A DNA stretch of 64,000 nucleotides from DASQUK01 sp046723645 (GTDB taxonomy: Bacteria > Actinomycetota > Acidimicrobiia > Acidimicrobiales > VFJN01): contig JBKOUY010000008.1 in NCBI GenBank assembly GCA_046723645.1, positions 18,470 through 82,469 of the forward strand. Direction: 5' to 3'. The number at the start of each line of letters is the position of its first letter. Positions within the stretch are counted from its first letter, which is position 1. A program made the position numbers and the translations under genes. Shown in pieces: positions 16,746 through 25,453 of the stretch. The notes below the pieces were generated by a model. The model saw nothing but the letters and a program-made list of their open reading frames with translations. It did not search any database and was not told the DNA's origin.

Positions 16746-18873
16746 TAGGTCGAACCGGGACTGGTGGCCGAACCAGCCGGACCTGTCCATCCTCCGCCGG
16801 CACGCCCCCCTGTCCAATGTGTTGGGCGAGGACTTCAACTACGCAGAGGAGTTCAAGACCGTCGACCTCGAGGCGCTGAGGCGGGACTTGATCGAGGTGA
16901 TGACCACGTCGCAGGACTGGTGGCCGGCCGACTACGGCCACTACGGACCACTCCTGATCCGCATGACCTGGCACGCCGCCGGCACGTACCGCATCCACGA
17001 TGGCCGGGGCGGTGGCGGCGAGGGCGCTCAGCGCTTCGCTCCCCTCAACAGCTGGCCCGACAACGCGAGCCTCGACAAGGCCCGACGACTGCTCTGGCCA
17101 GTCAAGAAGAAGTACGGCCGCAAGATCTCGTGGGGAGATCTCCTGATCTTCGCCGGCAACGTCGCCTATGAGTCGATGGGCTTCAAGACGTTCGGCTTCG
17201 GCTTCGGGCGAGAGGACATCTGGGAGCCCGACGAGATCTTCTGGGGGTCCGAGGACACGTGGCTCGGAGACGAGCGCTACAGCGGCGACAGAGAGCTCGC
17301 CGCGCCGTTCGGGGCCGTCCAGATGGGCCTCATCTACGTGAACCCGGAGGGCCCCAACGGCAACCCGGACCCGCTGGCTGCCGCCCGGGACATCCGGGAC
17401 ACCTTCGGCCGCATGGCGATGAACGACGAGGAGACGGTCGCGCTCATCGTCGGAGGCCACACGGTCGGCAAGTGCCACGGCGCCGCCCCCGCGGAGTACG
17501 TCGGTCCGGAACCCGAGGGCGCCCCCATCGAGGAGCAAGGCCTCGGCTGGAAGAACACCTTCGAGACCGGCAAGGGTCCCCATGCGGTCACGAGCGGGAT
17601 CGAGGGCGCGTGGACCAACGAGCCGACGAAGTGGGACAACGGGTACCTGGACAACCTGTTCCGCTACGACTACGAGCTCACGACGAGCCCCGCCGGCGCG
17701 CACCAGTGGACTCCGACAAACCCCGAGGCGCAGGGCACCGTGCCGGACGCCCACGATCCGTCGAAGCGGCACTCGCCGATGATGCTGACGACGGACCTGG
17801 CGCTGAAGCTTGACCCTGTCTACGGGCCGATCTCCAAGCGCTTCCACGAGAACCCCGACCAGCTCGCGGACGCGTTCGCCAAGGCGTGGTACAAGCTGCT
17901 GCACCGCGACATGGGGCCCGTCTCGCGCTACCTCGGCCCCTGGGTTCCGGAGCCGCAGCTGTGGCAGGACCCCGTCCCCGAGGTCGATCACGAGCTGATC
18001 GGCGAGGAGGACATCGCCGCGCTCAAGCGCAAGGTCCTCGCATCGGGGCTGTCCATCTCCCAGCTGGTCTCTACCGCATGGGCGTCGGCTGCGAGCTTCC
18101 GTGGCACCGACAAGCGGGGCGGGGCGAACGGGGCACGGATCCGCCTGGCGCCCGAGAAGGACTGGGACATCAACGAACCGGCCGAGCTGGCCAAGGTGCT
18201 GCAGACCTTCGAGGAGATCCAGCAGGACTTCAACAACGGGCAGTCCGATGGCAAGAGGGTCTCCCTCGCCGACCTGATCGTCCTGGGCGGCTGTGCGGCC
18301 GTTGAGAAGGCGGCAAAGGACGCCGGGTACGACATCACGGTCCCGTTCGCGCCAGGGCGCACGGACGCCTCGCAGGAACAGACGGACGTGGAGTCGTTCG
18401 CCGTGCTCGAACCAACCGCCGACGGGTTCCGCAACTACCTCCAGGCCGGAGAGAAGTTGTCGCCCGAGACCCTGCTGGTGGAACGGGCGTTCATGTTGAA
18501 CCTGAGCGCTCCCGAGATGACGGTTCTTGTCGGCGGCATGCGTGCGCTTAATGCCAACTTCGGGCAATCGGCGCACGGGGTCTTCACCGACCGGCCCGAG
18601 ACGTTGACCAACGACTTCTTCGTGAACCTGATCGACATGAGTACGGAGTGGAAGACGTCCGAGTCGTCGGAGAACGTGTACGAGGGTCGCGATCGGGCGA
18701 CGGGCGAGGTCCGCTGGACCGGCACCGCCGTCGACCTCGTCTTTGGCTCGAACTCCCTGCTCCGAGGCCTCGCGGAGGTCTACGCAGCGGACGACGCGAA
18801 GGAGAAGTTCGTGCGTGACTTCGTGGCGGCGTGGGACAAGGTCATGAACCTCGACCGCTTCGATCTCACCTGA
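16597..18873 (+). CDS. katG: Catalase-peroxidase KatG
   Basis: Bifunctional heme catalase-peroxidase (758 aa from this start) that removes hydrogen peroxide in the cytoplasm. N-terminal domain: the distal Arg-Trp-His triad is in IRMTWHAAGTYR, the adduct Tyr in MGLIYVNPEG, the adduct Met in the downstream block MNDEETVALI, and the proximal heme His in GGHTVGKCHG. The C-terminal degenerate second domain is complete (AWASAASFRGTDKRGGANGA). The GTG at 16597 has GAGGAG 10 nt upstream; a second in-frame GTG at 16675 lies in the second copy of the tandem repeat. The duplicated Ser/Glu/Pro-rich leader precedes the conserved NRDWWPNQ. Co-transcribed with furA; a long hairpin follows the stop. Confidence 0.97.
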   Translation: MTDSGSESENPAISSPTPEAPPSGTDVTDSGSESENPAISPPTPKASSRPRSNRDWWPNQPDLSILRRHAPLSNVLGEDFNYAEEFKTVDLEALRRDLIEVMTTSQDWWPADYGHYGPLLIRMTWHAAGTYRIHDGRGGGGEGAQRFAPLNSWPDNASLDKARRLLWPVKKKYGRKISWGDLLIFAGNVAYESMGFKTFGFGFGREDIWEPDEIFWGSEDTWLGDERYSGDRELAAPFGAVQMGLIYVNPEGPNGNPDPLAAARDIRDTFGRMAMNDEETVALIVGGHTVGKCHGAAPAEYVGPEPEGAPIEEQGLGWKNTFETGKGPHAVTSGIEGAWTNEPTKWDNGYLDNLFRYDYELTTSPAGAHQWTPTNPEAQGTVPDAHDPSKRHSPMMLTTDLALKLDPVYGPISKRFHENPDQLADAFAKAWYKLLHRDMGPVSRYLGPWVPEPQLWQDPVPEVDHELIGEEDIAALKRKVLASGLSISQLVSTAWASAASFRGTDKRGGANGARIRLAPEKDWDINEPAELAKVLQTFEEIQQDFNNGQSDGKRVSLADLIVLGGCAAVEKAAKDAGYDITVPFAPGRTDASQEQTDVESFAVLEPTADGFRNYLQAGEKLSPETLLVERAFMLNLSAPEMTVLVGGMRALNANFGQSAHGVFTDRPETLTNDFFVNLIDMSTEWKTSESSENVYEGRDRATGEVRWTGTAVDLVFGSNSLLRGLAEVYAADDAKEKFVRDFVAAWDKVMNLDRFDLT

Positions 18874-18882
18874 TCGACGTCA

Positions 18883-18923
18883 CGGTTTGGTGACCGGCTC
18901 AGGTCGAGCCGGTCACCAAGCCG
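18883..18923 (+). terminator. Strong hairpin after katG
   Basis: cggtttggtgaccggctc (18883-18900), loop aggtc, gagccggtcaccaagccg (18906-18923): 18 paired positions with one G-U wobble, beginning 10 bp after the katG stop. No T-run follows. Probably the transcription end of furA-katG. It ends 10 bp before the next GTG start. Confidence 0.6.
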
Positions 18924-18933
18924 CCGACTCGGC

Positions 18934-19698
18934 GTGAGCACCAACGAGCACCGCGTGTCGCGATCGCAGAACTTCGTCGACTACGAGCGCGTCGCCGCGC
19001 GCTACCAGCAAGGCCGCGCGCTGGCTGCGGACGTGCTCGAGCGCTGGCGCGAGGCGGTCGTGCCTTACCTGGCCACGGGACCGATCCGGGTCGCCGACGT
19101 GGGCGCCGGCACCGGCATATTCGCGGCCGCCTGGCCGCGGTGGACGGACGCATCCGTGGTGGCCGTCGAACCGGCCCCGGCGATGGCCGCAGCAGGGGGT
19201 GTGGACGACAGGGACGTCGGCTATGTGCGGGCCACGGCCGAGGCCCTGCCCGTGCGCGACGGCAGCGTGGACGTCGTCTGGGTGTCGACGGCGCTCCACC
19301 ACTTTGCCGACGTGGACCAGGCGGCGCGGGAGTTCGCCCGGGTCCTCGCACCCGACGGGCGTGTGCTCGTGCGTACCCTCGCGCCCGGCAGGTCCGAGAT
19401 CACTTGGGTGGACCAGTTCCCGGGCCGAGCCAAGTGGGAGGCCCGGTGCTACACGGAGCCGCAGCTCGTCGAGATCCTCGGCCCCCACGGCTTCGACCTC
19501 GTCGACGCCGTCGAGGTGCTCGAGGGCACCGAGAGCTTCGCCAAGTCCGCCGACTGGGTGGAGCGGATGAGGCACGCCGACTCGATGCTCACGGCCCTGA
19601 GCGACGCGGAGGTCGCCGAGGGCCTGAACCGACTCCGCTCCACGCCCACGAGGATGGGCCGCCTGGAGCTGTCGCTGTTCGTCTTCCAGCAGGGGTGA
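18934..19698 (+). CDS. Class I SAM-dependent methyltransferase (UbiE/Methyltransf_11 type)
   Basis: A 254-aa cytosolic methyltransferase. Motif I is RVADVGAGTGIFAAA (about 51-65), an acidic SAM-binding loop VVAVEPAPAM follows, then the ATAEALPVRDGSVDVVWVST region and LHHFADVDQAAREFARVLAP, typical of the Methyltransf_11 family. C-terminal residues WVDQFPGRAKWEARCYTEPQ are a lid region. Substrate unknown. GTG start just after the katG terminator. It converges on the hemolysin-III gene with a 4-bp gap. Confidence 0.87.
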   Translation: MSTNEHRVSRSQNFVDYERVAARYQQGRALAADVLERWREAVVPYLATGPIRVADVGAGTGIFAAAWPRWTDASVVAVEPAPAMAAAGGVDDRDVGYVRATAEALPVRDGSVDVVWVSTALHHFADVDQAAREFARVLAPDGRVLVRTLAPGRSEITWVDQFPGRAKWEARCYTEPQLVEILGPHGFDLVDAVEVLEGTESFAKSADWVERMRHADSMLTALSDAEVAEGLNRLRSTPTRMGRLELSLFVFQQG

Positions 19699-19702
19699 CC
19701 GG

Positions 19703-20347
19703 TCAGGCGCGGACCAGCAGCGCAACGAGCGCGAAGTGGCAGGCGTTGGCGCCGACCACGAACGTGTGCCACACCTCGTGGTACCCGAAGATCGCAGGGT
19801 GCGGGTCGGGACGCTTGCAGGCGAGCACGACGGCACCGACGGTGTACAGGACACCGCCGACGACGAGCAGGGCCAGCTCCGGGGCCGACAGCACATGCAC
19901 CAGCTGGGGTGTCGCCACGATGGCGAGCCAGCCGAGCACGAGGTACATGACGAAGCCCAGGGCGTGCCACCGCTCGAGCCGGAGGACCGTCACCAGCACG
20001 CCGACGGCAGCGCCGCTCCACGCCAGGACGAGCAGCGTGATCCCCCAGGCCGGTCGGAGCGCCAGCACCGCGACCGGCGTGTACGTGCCGGCGATGAACA
20101 CGAAGATCATCGAGTGGTCCAGGTGCTTCATGAGCCGCCGGGCTCCGGCCGACCACTGACCGACGTGATAGGCGGCGCTCACGCCGTACAAGCCGGTGAG
20201 GGTCGCAGCGAAGATGACGGCCGCCACCCGGGCTGCGGTCGCCCGAGCGACCCCCACGAGCGCGAGACCGGCAGGGATCGAAACGAAGAAGGCAACCTGG
20301 TGGAGGCGTCCCCGCAGCTTCGGCGTGACCAGACCGGTCGGAACCAT
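19703..20347 (-). CDS. Hemolysin III family (PAQR-type) membrane protein
   Basis: Seven-helix membrane protein (214 aa) of the HlyIII/PAQR superfamily. Conserved sites are seen: SAAYHVGQW with Ser and His, KHLDHSMIFVFIAGTYTP with Asp and His, and the C-terminal GYHEVWHTFVV with the His-x3-His pair. These residues bind zinc in family structures and resemble hydrolase sites. The in vivo role in bacteria is unclear despite the name. Probably a single-gene transcript, convergent with the methyltransferase. Confidence 0.9.
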   Translation of the reverse strand: MVPTGLVTPKLRGRLHQVAFFVSIPAGLALVGVARATAARVAAVIFAATLTGLYGVSAAYHVGQWSAGARRLMKHLDHSMIFVFIAGTYTPVAVLALRPAWGITLLVLAWSGAAVGVLVTVLRLERWHALGFVMYLVLGWLAIVATPQLVHVLSAPELALLVVGGVLYTVGAVVLACKRPDPHPAIFGYHEVWHTFVVGANACHFALVALLVRA

Positions 20348-20403
20348 CGCCGCACTCTAGGCGGGCGTCGCCGCTTTGTGACCGCGACGACGCCCGGCTC
20401 CGA

Positions 20404-20904
20404 TCAGGCCCTGATGAGGCTTCCGTCGGGGGCCACGGCGAACCACACGCCGCCGGAGCCCTGCCCATTGGTGTCGCCGGGCGCGGCGTCACCGGCGAAC
20501 CGGTACAGCGGCCAGTCGCCGGCGGCGAGCTGGAACGTGCCGTCAGAACGTTCGACGACGCTGAAGACGCTGGGATCCAGGCCCGCAGGAAGGTCGCGAG
20601 AGTCGACGGTGAGCGGCGGCCAGGCGTCTGCGCACGCCCCGTCGCAAGTCGGCGTGCCGCCGATGTCGTCGGTGAGCCCGTAGAGGGTGAGCCCCTCGCC
20701 GTCCACTAGGACCGTGCCGAGGCCGGTGTCGGCCTGGCCGACGGGCGCCGCATCCGCGGCTGCCTCGGAGGTCGCTCCCCCGCCGCTGGTGTCACCGGCG
20801 GCGGACGATTGGTCGGAGCCGTAGCCACCCCCACAGGCGGCCAGCGCCAGCGCCGCTGCTCCGACGCCGATGATCGCCCTGGTTCTGATCGCGTTCTTTC
20901 GCAT
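20404..20904 (-). CDS. Lipoprotein with COG4315-type repeats
   Basis: Predicted exported lipoprotein (166 aa). The signal sequence MRKNAIRTRAIIGVGAAALA ends in the lipobox LAAC, then a Gly/Ser/Ala-rich linker to about residue 55. Two weakly repeated units follow, each with a Y-x-aromatic-x2-D core (LYGLTDD and LYRFAGD) and the conserved TCDGACADAWPPL, as in the COG4315 family of unknown function. Divergent to the ECF sigma gene starting at 21039; similar lipoproteins are often found beside ECF/anti-sigma pairs, so it may belong to that regulon. Confidence 0.85.
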   Translation of the reverse strand: MRKNAIRTRAIIGVGAAALALAACGGGYGSDQSSAAGDTSGGGATSEAAADAAPVGQADTGLGTVLVDGEGLTLYGLTDDIGGTPTCDGACADAWPPLTVDSRDLPAGLDPSVFSVVERSDGTFQLAAGDWPLYRFAGDAAPGDTNGQGSGGVWFAVAPDGSLIRA

Positions 20905-21038
20905 GGTTTGTACTCCTTGATGGCGGTCTTGCGGTCGCCCGCCTCTACGCCCCCGACCGGTCCGCCGGTTCGCGGATTCCCCGACCGCGCTCGAATCCGC
21001 GCGCCGCGATCAGGCCGCCTGCGGCAACATGGAGGCGC

Positions 21039-21584
21039 ATGGCGGGTCCCGACGAACGCGACTTGGCCGAGCGCTTCGCAGCCGGTGACGAGGACGCAGT
21101 TCGAGCGATCTACGCGCGCTACGCCGGGCCCATCCTCACCGTGGCGATGGGCACGCTGGCCAAGCGCGAGCTCGCCGACGAGGCCGTCCAGACGACGATG
21201 CTCAAGGCCTGGCGAGGGGCCGCGTCGTTCGACCCGTCGCGTGAGCTCGCGCCCTGGCTCTACGCCATCGCCCGGCGCGTCGCCATCGACATCTACCGGC
21301 GCGAGAGGCGTGCCGCCGAACCCGGCGAGCTCAGCGACGACCAGGTCGCCGTGGTCCCCTTGTCGTTCGAGCGCACGTGGGAGGCGTGGGAGGTGCGTTC
21401 CGCCCTCGGCGAGCTTCCACCCGACGAACGCGAGGTCGTCCGGCTGGCGCACTTCGTCGGCATGACGCACGCCGAGATCGCCGAGCATCTGGGCGTGCCG
21501 ATCGGAACGGTGAAGTCCCGATCCAACCGCGCCCATCGCCGATTGGCCGCACTGCTGGCGCACGTGGTCAGGGCGACGGAGTGA
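21039..21584 (+). CDS. ECF RNA polymerase sigma factor
   Basis: A 181-aa sigma factor with only the two core regions. Region 2: DEDAVRAIYARYAGPILTVA, then DEAVQTTMLKAWRGAASFDP and APWLYAIARRVAIDIYRRE. Region 4: LPPDEREVVRLAHFVGMTHA, EIAEHLGVPIGTVKSRSNRA. Followed by an RskA-like anti-sigma gene, so activity is probably set by a membrane anti-sigma factor. Divergent to the COG4315 lipoprotein. Confidence 0.92.
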   Translation: MAGPDERDLAERFAAGDEDAVRAIYARYAGPILTVAMGTLAKRELADEAVQTTMLKAWRGAASFDPSRELAPWLYAIARRVAIDIYRRERRAAEPGELSDDQVAVVPLSFERTWEAWEVRSALGELPPDEREVVRLAHFVGMTHAEIAEHLGVPIGTVKSRSNRAHRRLAALLAHVVRATE

Positions 21585-21669
21585 CGTGCGTCATGCTTTC
21601 GCGAACCAAATGGTGTTCGATGTCGTACTGGGCATTGCCTTCGAACCTCGAACAACAGGTGCCATTGGT

Positions 21670-22332
21670 GTGAACGAGGACGAGTTCGCCGACTTCCTCG
21701 AGGACGGCCACCGCGGCGTGGGCCAGGGTGACGAGTCGACACGTGACACCGCCGTTCGGTTCCGTGACCTGCTCGCGGACGACGCGGTGTGGGCCGAGCC
21801 GTCGCCCACCGGCGTCGACGACCTGCTGGCGGCCATCGACGCGGAGTCCCGGGCCGAAGCGGCTGCCGGCGCGGCGACGGCTCGTCCCGCGCATTCCCGG
21901 CGCCGGAGCCGCCGTCTGATGCTCGTGGCGGTGGCTGCCGGGGTCGTCGTCCTGGCGGGGGTCGTCGGCGTCCTGGTCCGATCCCCTGACGACGACGCCA
22001 GCCGGACCTTCGCCGTTGCCGGCACCGAGCTCGCGCCGGACGCGTCCGCCGTCGCAACCGTTGAGGAAACCGGTTCGGGCGTCGCCATCGAGCTCGACGT
22101 GAGCGGCCTGCCTCCGGCAGAGCCCGGCACGTACTACCAGGCCTGGGTGAAGGGGCCCGAGGGACTCGTCACGGTGGGGACGTTCCACATGCGCGGCGGC
22201 GACGACCACGTCGATCTGTGGTCCGGGGTGCCGCTCGACCGCTACCCCACGCTCACGGTCACCCTGCAGCAGGAAGGCGGAGGCCAGGATTCGTCGGGGC
22301 AGGTTGTCCTGTCCGGCGACACCCACGGCTAG
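21670..22332 (+). CDS. RskA-like anti-sigma factor (single-pass membrane protein)
   Basis: Predicted anti-sigma partner of the preceding sigma factor (220 aa from the GTG at 21670). An acidic N-terminal cytosolic part (VNEDEFADFLEDGHRG) lacks the Cys/His zinc motif of ZAS domains. One membrane helix follows the basic stretch (RRLMLVAVAAGVVVLAGVVG, about 82-100). The outer domain resembles the anti-sigma-K C-terminal domain: TYYQAWVKGPEGLVTVGTFH and PTLTVTLQQEGG. The frame is open from a GTG at 21586, 1 bp after the sigma stop, and an ATG at 21610 also exists; the later GTG gives the most natural N-terminus. Start uncertain. Confidence 0.72.
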   Translation: MNEDEFADFLEDGHRGVGQGDESTRDTAVRFRDLLADDAVWAEPSPTGVDDLLAAIDAESRAEAAAGAATARPAHSRRRSRRLMLVAVAAGVVVLAGVVGVLVRSPDDDASRTFAVAGTELAPDASAVATVEETGSGVAIELDVSGLPPAEPGTYYQAWVKGPEGLVTVGTFHMRGGDDHVDLWSGVPLDRYPTLTVTLQQEGGGQDSSGQVVLSGDTHG

Positions 22333-22388
22333 CGCGCGCTCACCAAAGATTGGACAGTCCGCCCGCGGACGCCGGTACCGTCTGCCCG

Positions 22389-23348
22389 ATGACCGGCAAG
22401 AGCGGCGAAGACTCCCGGGACGGCGTGTCATTGACCAACCTCGACCAGCCGTTGTTCGACGAGGCGGGAGCGACCAAGCGGGACCTGGTGGACTACCTCG
22501 ATGGGGTGCGCGACCGGATCATCCCGGTGCTGGCGGACCGGCCCCTGTCGGTGATCCGCGTCCACCGCGGCCAGGAGGCGTTCATGCAGAAGAACGTCCC
22601 GAAGTACACCCCGTCCTGGGTGCCGACGGTCCGGATGTGGGCCGAGGCCTCGAAGCGGGACGTGTCCTACGCGCTGTGCAACGACCGCCGCACCCTCCTG
22701 TGGTTCGCCAACCAACGCGCCGTCGAATACCACCCTGCCCTGTCGCTCGCCGATCGTCCCGACCGCATCACCCATCTCGTGCTCGACCTCGACCCGCCCG
22801 GCGGCGACGGGTTCTCGATGGCCGTCCGGACGGCCCACCTGGTTCGCCAAGCGCTGTCCGAGCTGGGCCTCGAAGGTGCGGTCAAGACCAGCGGCGCAAA
22901 GGGGGTGCACGTGTTCGTGCCGATCGACGCCGAGCCGGCTCCGGAGGACTCCGCCGCCGCCACCCGGGCCATCGCGGCGCGAGCCGAACGGCTCGACCCG
23001 TCGATCGCCACCACGGCCTTCATGAAGGAGGACCGCGGCGGCAAGGTGTTCGTCGACTCCACCCGTGTCGGCGGCGCCACGGTGATCTCGGCCTACAGCC
23101 CGCGGGTCCGACCGGGCGTGCCCGTGTCCTTCCCCGTGGGCTGGGACGAGCTCGACGACGTCACGCCCGCCGACTTCACCGTGCACACCGCGCCTCAACA
23201 GCTAGGCGACCGTGACCCTTGGGCCACGCACATGCCGGCGCCACAGCGGCTGCCAGCCGACCTGATCGAGGAGGGCCACGGTATCCCGGTGGCGCGGGTG
23301 CAGGCCATGCACGAGGGCAAGCGCCGCAGCCGCGCCCGCCGGAGCTAG
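22389..23348 (+). CDS. LigD-type DNA polymerase domain protein (stand-alone primase-polymerase)
   Basis: Archaeo-eukaryotic primase-like polymerase (319 aa) homologous to the polymerase domain of bacterial NHEJ ligase D. The metal-binding acids are in VLDLDPPGG, and TSGAKGVHVFVPI carries the SGxKGxH motif; later VFVDSTRVGGATVISAYSPR is also typical. The open frame extends upstream to 22218, but the ATG at 22389 begins the family-like N-terminus. No ligase, nuclease or Ku gene is nearby, so it resembles the stand-alone PolD enzymes of mycobacteria, which fill gaps or add ribonucleotides during break repair. Confidence 0.9.
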   Translation: MTGKSGEDSRDGVSLTNLDQPLFDEAGATKRDLVDYLDGVRDRIIPVLADRPLSVIRVHRGQEAFMQKNVPKYTPSWVPTVRMWAEASKRDVSYALCNDRRTLLWFANQRAVEYHPALSLADRPDRITHLVLDLDPPGGDGFSMAVRTAHLVRQALSELGLEGAVKTSGAKGVHVFVPIDAEPAPEDSAAATRAIAARAERLDPSIATTAFMKEDRGGKVFVDSTRVGGATVISAYSPRVRPGVPVSFPVGWDELDDVTPADFTVHTAPQQLGDRDPWATHMPAPQRLPADLIEEGHGIPVARVQAMHEGKRRSRARRS

Positions 23349-23362
23349 ATCGGGGAGGCCCG

Positions 23363-24106
23363 TCAGGACGCGAAGTCCGGCGTGGCCGACCTCGCGGCGT
23401 CGGTGCGGCCCTTCGGTTCCTCCCAGTCCTCCTGTCGCCCGAGGGCGGTGAGGTCGAGGAAGTAGTACGAGCCGCCGGTGCTCTCGAGCCCACGCGCGTA
23501 CTGGGAGTACGTGTGGAACACTCGGCCGTCCACCTGGAGGAAGCAGCTCCGGCCGGGCATCTCGAAGGGCTGGTCGGCCTCGAAGAAGTCCGACCCCATG
23601 GCCTCGAACTCCGCCTTGGTGCGGAAGTTGTATTGGGCCGGGGCGACCGACTCGTCGACCGTCACGCCGAAGTCGTAGTTGAAGTCGGTGCCGAACGACG
23701 AGTACCAGGGGATGTCCCAGCGCCGCTTCGCCTTCCACCGCTCGAGCTTGTCGAGGGGCGCCCGCGACACCATGGCGTAGGTCGTGTCGCGCATGCGGAG
23801 GTGGTCGAGGAAGCCATGTGACAGCTCGTCGGTGCCGGCGGTGCAGCTCGGGCAGCCCTCGTCCCACTCCGGATCGAACATGAAGTGGTAGATGATCAGC
23901 TGCCGGCGCCCCTCGAACATGTCGAGGAGGCGCACCTTGCCGTCGGGGCCGTCGAAGACGTAGTCCTTCTCGATCTCGACCATGGGTAGGTTGCGCCGCT
24001 CGGTGCTGAGGGCGTCTCGCCGCCTGGTCTGCTCCTTCTCCTTGGCAAGCAGCTCCATCCGGGCAGCCAGCCACTCGTCCCGTGTTGCGACCTTGGGAAG
24101 ACTCAT
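23363..24106 (-). CDS. DUF899 family thioredoxin-fold protein
   Basis: A 247-aa protein of the DUF899 family. The N-terminal part has WLAARMELLAKEKEQTRRRD, then KDYVFDGPDGKVRLLDMFEG and LIIYHFMFDPEWDEGCPSC, a thioredoxin-like strand followed by a CPSC motif in the redox position. Then WYSSFGTDFNYDFG and VFHTYSQYARGLESTG, hallmark blocks of the family. A redox role is inferred from the fold; no substrate is known. Convergent with the LigD-like gene (14-bp gap). Confidence 0.9.
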   Translation of the reverse strand: MSLPKVATRDEWLAARMELLAKEKEQTRRRDALSTERRNLPMVEIEKDYVFDGPDGKVRLLDMFEGRRQLIIYHFMFDPEWDEGCPSCTAGTDELSHGFLDHLRMRDTTYAMVSRAPLDKLERWKAKRRWDIPWYSSFGTDFNYDFGVTVDESVAPAQYNFRTKAEFEAMGSDFFEADQPFEMPGRSCFLQVDGRVFHTYSQYARGLESTGGSYYFLDLTALGRQEDWEEPKGRTDAARSATPDFAS

Positions 24107-24222
24107 CGCGCTCTCCTCACGCTCGCGGGTGGGTCGGCGTGTCCGCGCCTACACATGGATACGACTGGATGGGCTGGCCAAAGTCATCGGCGACACGCGA
24201 CGCCCGAAGGCAGGGTGCGGCG

Positions 24223-24290
24223 TCGGCCTTCCTGGCGCAGGAATGGTTGCTGGACAACCAATTCGGCGCCAGGAACCAGCTAAAGGCCGA
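24223..24290. other. Structured intergenic element between DUF899 and FMN-protein genes
   Basis: Nested inverted repeats: ttcctggcgc (24229-24238) with gcgccaggaa (24266-24275), an inner ggttg/caacc pair around ctgga, and an alternative outer pair tcggcctt (24223-24230) with aaggccga (24283-24290). The whole 257-bp spacer (24107-24363) otherwise shows no gene. It could be a 5' leader structure of the FMN-protein transcript or an operator. Confidence 0.4.
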
Positions 24291-24363
24291 TGCCGGCCCA
24301 TGCGGGCGCGGCGGCGCCGTACCGTATCGTTCGCGTTCGCGCTGCCTGCGGGGAGGCCAGATC

Positions 24364-24855
24364 ATGACCGAACCGGCGAGTTCACACCCGACGTTGGAGC
24401 GGATGGCCCGGAGGGTTATCGACGCCAACAAGTACATGACGCTGGCGACTGCCGATGACGCGGGCATGCCATGGGCGTCGCCCGTCTACTACACGCCAGA
24501 GGGGTACGACGTCTTCTACTGGGCGTCGTCACCCGATTCCGTGCATTCACGCAATCTGGCAGGACGACCCGAGCTGAGCATCGTGATCTTCGACTCGCAG
24601 GTCCCGATCGGGGCCGCCGAGGCGGTGTACATGGTCGCCAGCGCGGACATCGTCCCAGATGTCGAGCTCGAGCGGTGCGCCGCGGCCTACGGCTCCCGCT
24701 TCCCGGAGCTGCGCGAGTTCGCGCCAGACGAACTCCGTGCGCCCGCTGAGCTGCGGCTGTACCGGGCGAGGGTCGCCGAGCACTCGGTTCTCGTGCGGGG
24801 CGGCGATCCGGAGCTCGGACGCGGGGTCGACACCCGCGTCGTCGTCAGCCTCTGA
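24364..24855 (+). CDS. Pyridoxamine 5'-phosphate oxidase-like FMN-binding protein
   Basis: Split-barrel flavoprotein (163 aa) of the PNPOx-like superfamily. The N-terminal strand-turn KYMTLATADDAGMPWASPVY and the following DVFYWASSPDSVHSRNLAGR are the FMN-phosphate binding elements; later IVIFDSQVPIGAAEAVYM is typical. In actinobacteria relatives use FMN or F420 to reduce varied substrates or act in stress responses. Specific role unknown. The ATG at 24364 is chosen from a longer open frame. Confidence 0.85.
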   Translation: MTEPASSHPTLERMARRVIDANKYMTLATADDAGMPWASPVYYTPEGYDVFYWASSPDSVHSRNLAGRPELSIVIFDSQVPIGAAEAVYMVASADIVPDVELERCAAAYGSRFPELREFAPDELRAPAELRLYRARVAEHSVLVRGGDPELGRGVDTRVVVSL

Positions 24856-24946
24856 CGCATGTGGTGGCCATGATCACCCCGGTGCCCGGACGCCCGGAAT
24901 CGAGGCGGCGGGGCATGTCACCCCCGCAACCGGGTAGAAGGGGTCG

Positions 24947-25453
24947 ATGGACGACGAATCCGCCAAGGGTGCCGAGGACAGGGAGAGCGCGGCCGAACGC
25001 GCCAACCGTGAGCTGATCGAGCTCCTGAACGAGCTACGGGTGGCGCTTCCCGGTGTCCAGGTCCTGTTCGCGTTCCTGCTCATCGTTCCGTTCTCGCAGG
25101 GCTACGACAAGTTGGACGCCGGCGACCGCCGCGTGTACTTCATGGCCGTACTCGCGACCGTGGCGACGACGATCTGTCTCATCGCCCCCACGGCGCATCA
25201 CCGGTTGCGGTTCCGCTCCGGCGTCAAGGAACAGCTGCTCCACGTCGCCAACATCTTCGCGATCGTCGGTCTGGTCCTCCTAGCGTTTGCGATTGCCGCG
25301 GTCACCTATGTGATCACCGACGTTGTCTACCCGGGCACCCTTCCCCGGATCGTCGCGGCTGTGCTGGCCGGCTTGTTCGCCGTCACCTGGTTCGTGCTGC
25401 CGGTGTTCTATCGGCCGGAGAAGACGCCGCAGGCCCGCCCGCCCGACAGCTAG
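24947..25453 (+). CDS. DUF6328 family membrane protein
   Basis: A 168-aa inner-membrane protein with four predicted helices. The N-terminus is charged (ERANRELIELLNELRVALPG), then VQVLFAFLLIVPFSQGYDKL, VYFMAVLATVATTICLIAPT, HHRLRFRSGVKEQLLHVANI and two more hydrophobic segments. The ELLNELRV and PFSQ.Y pattern is that of DUF6328. No function is established. The stop shares the tetramer CTAG with the convergent 6-phosphogluconate dehydrogenase stop (25450-25453). Confidence 0.82.
   Translation: MDDESAKGAEDRESAAERANRELIELLNELRVALPGVQVLFAFLLIVPFSQGYDKLDAGDRRVYFMAVLATVATTICLIAPTAHHRLRFRSGVKEQLLHVANIFAIVGLVLLAFAIAAVTYVITDVVYPGTLPRIVAAVLAGLFAVTWFVLPVFYRPEKTPQARPPDS

Noticed and set aside
16735..18576. 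A 613-codon minus-strand open frame
   Set aside because: It is fully antisense to katG and is a GC-driven shadow.
25450..25453. CTAG shared by two convergent stop codons
   Set aside because: Neat but common in compact genomes; no functional meaning can be claimed.
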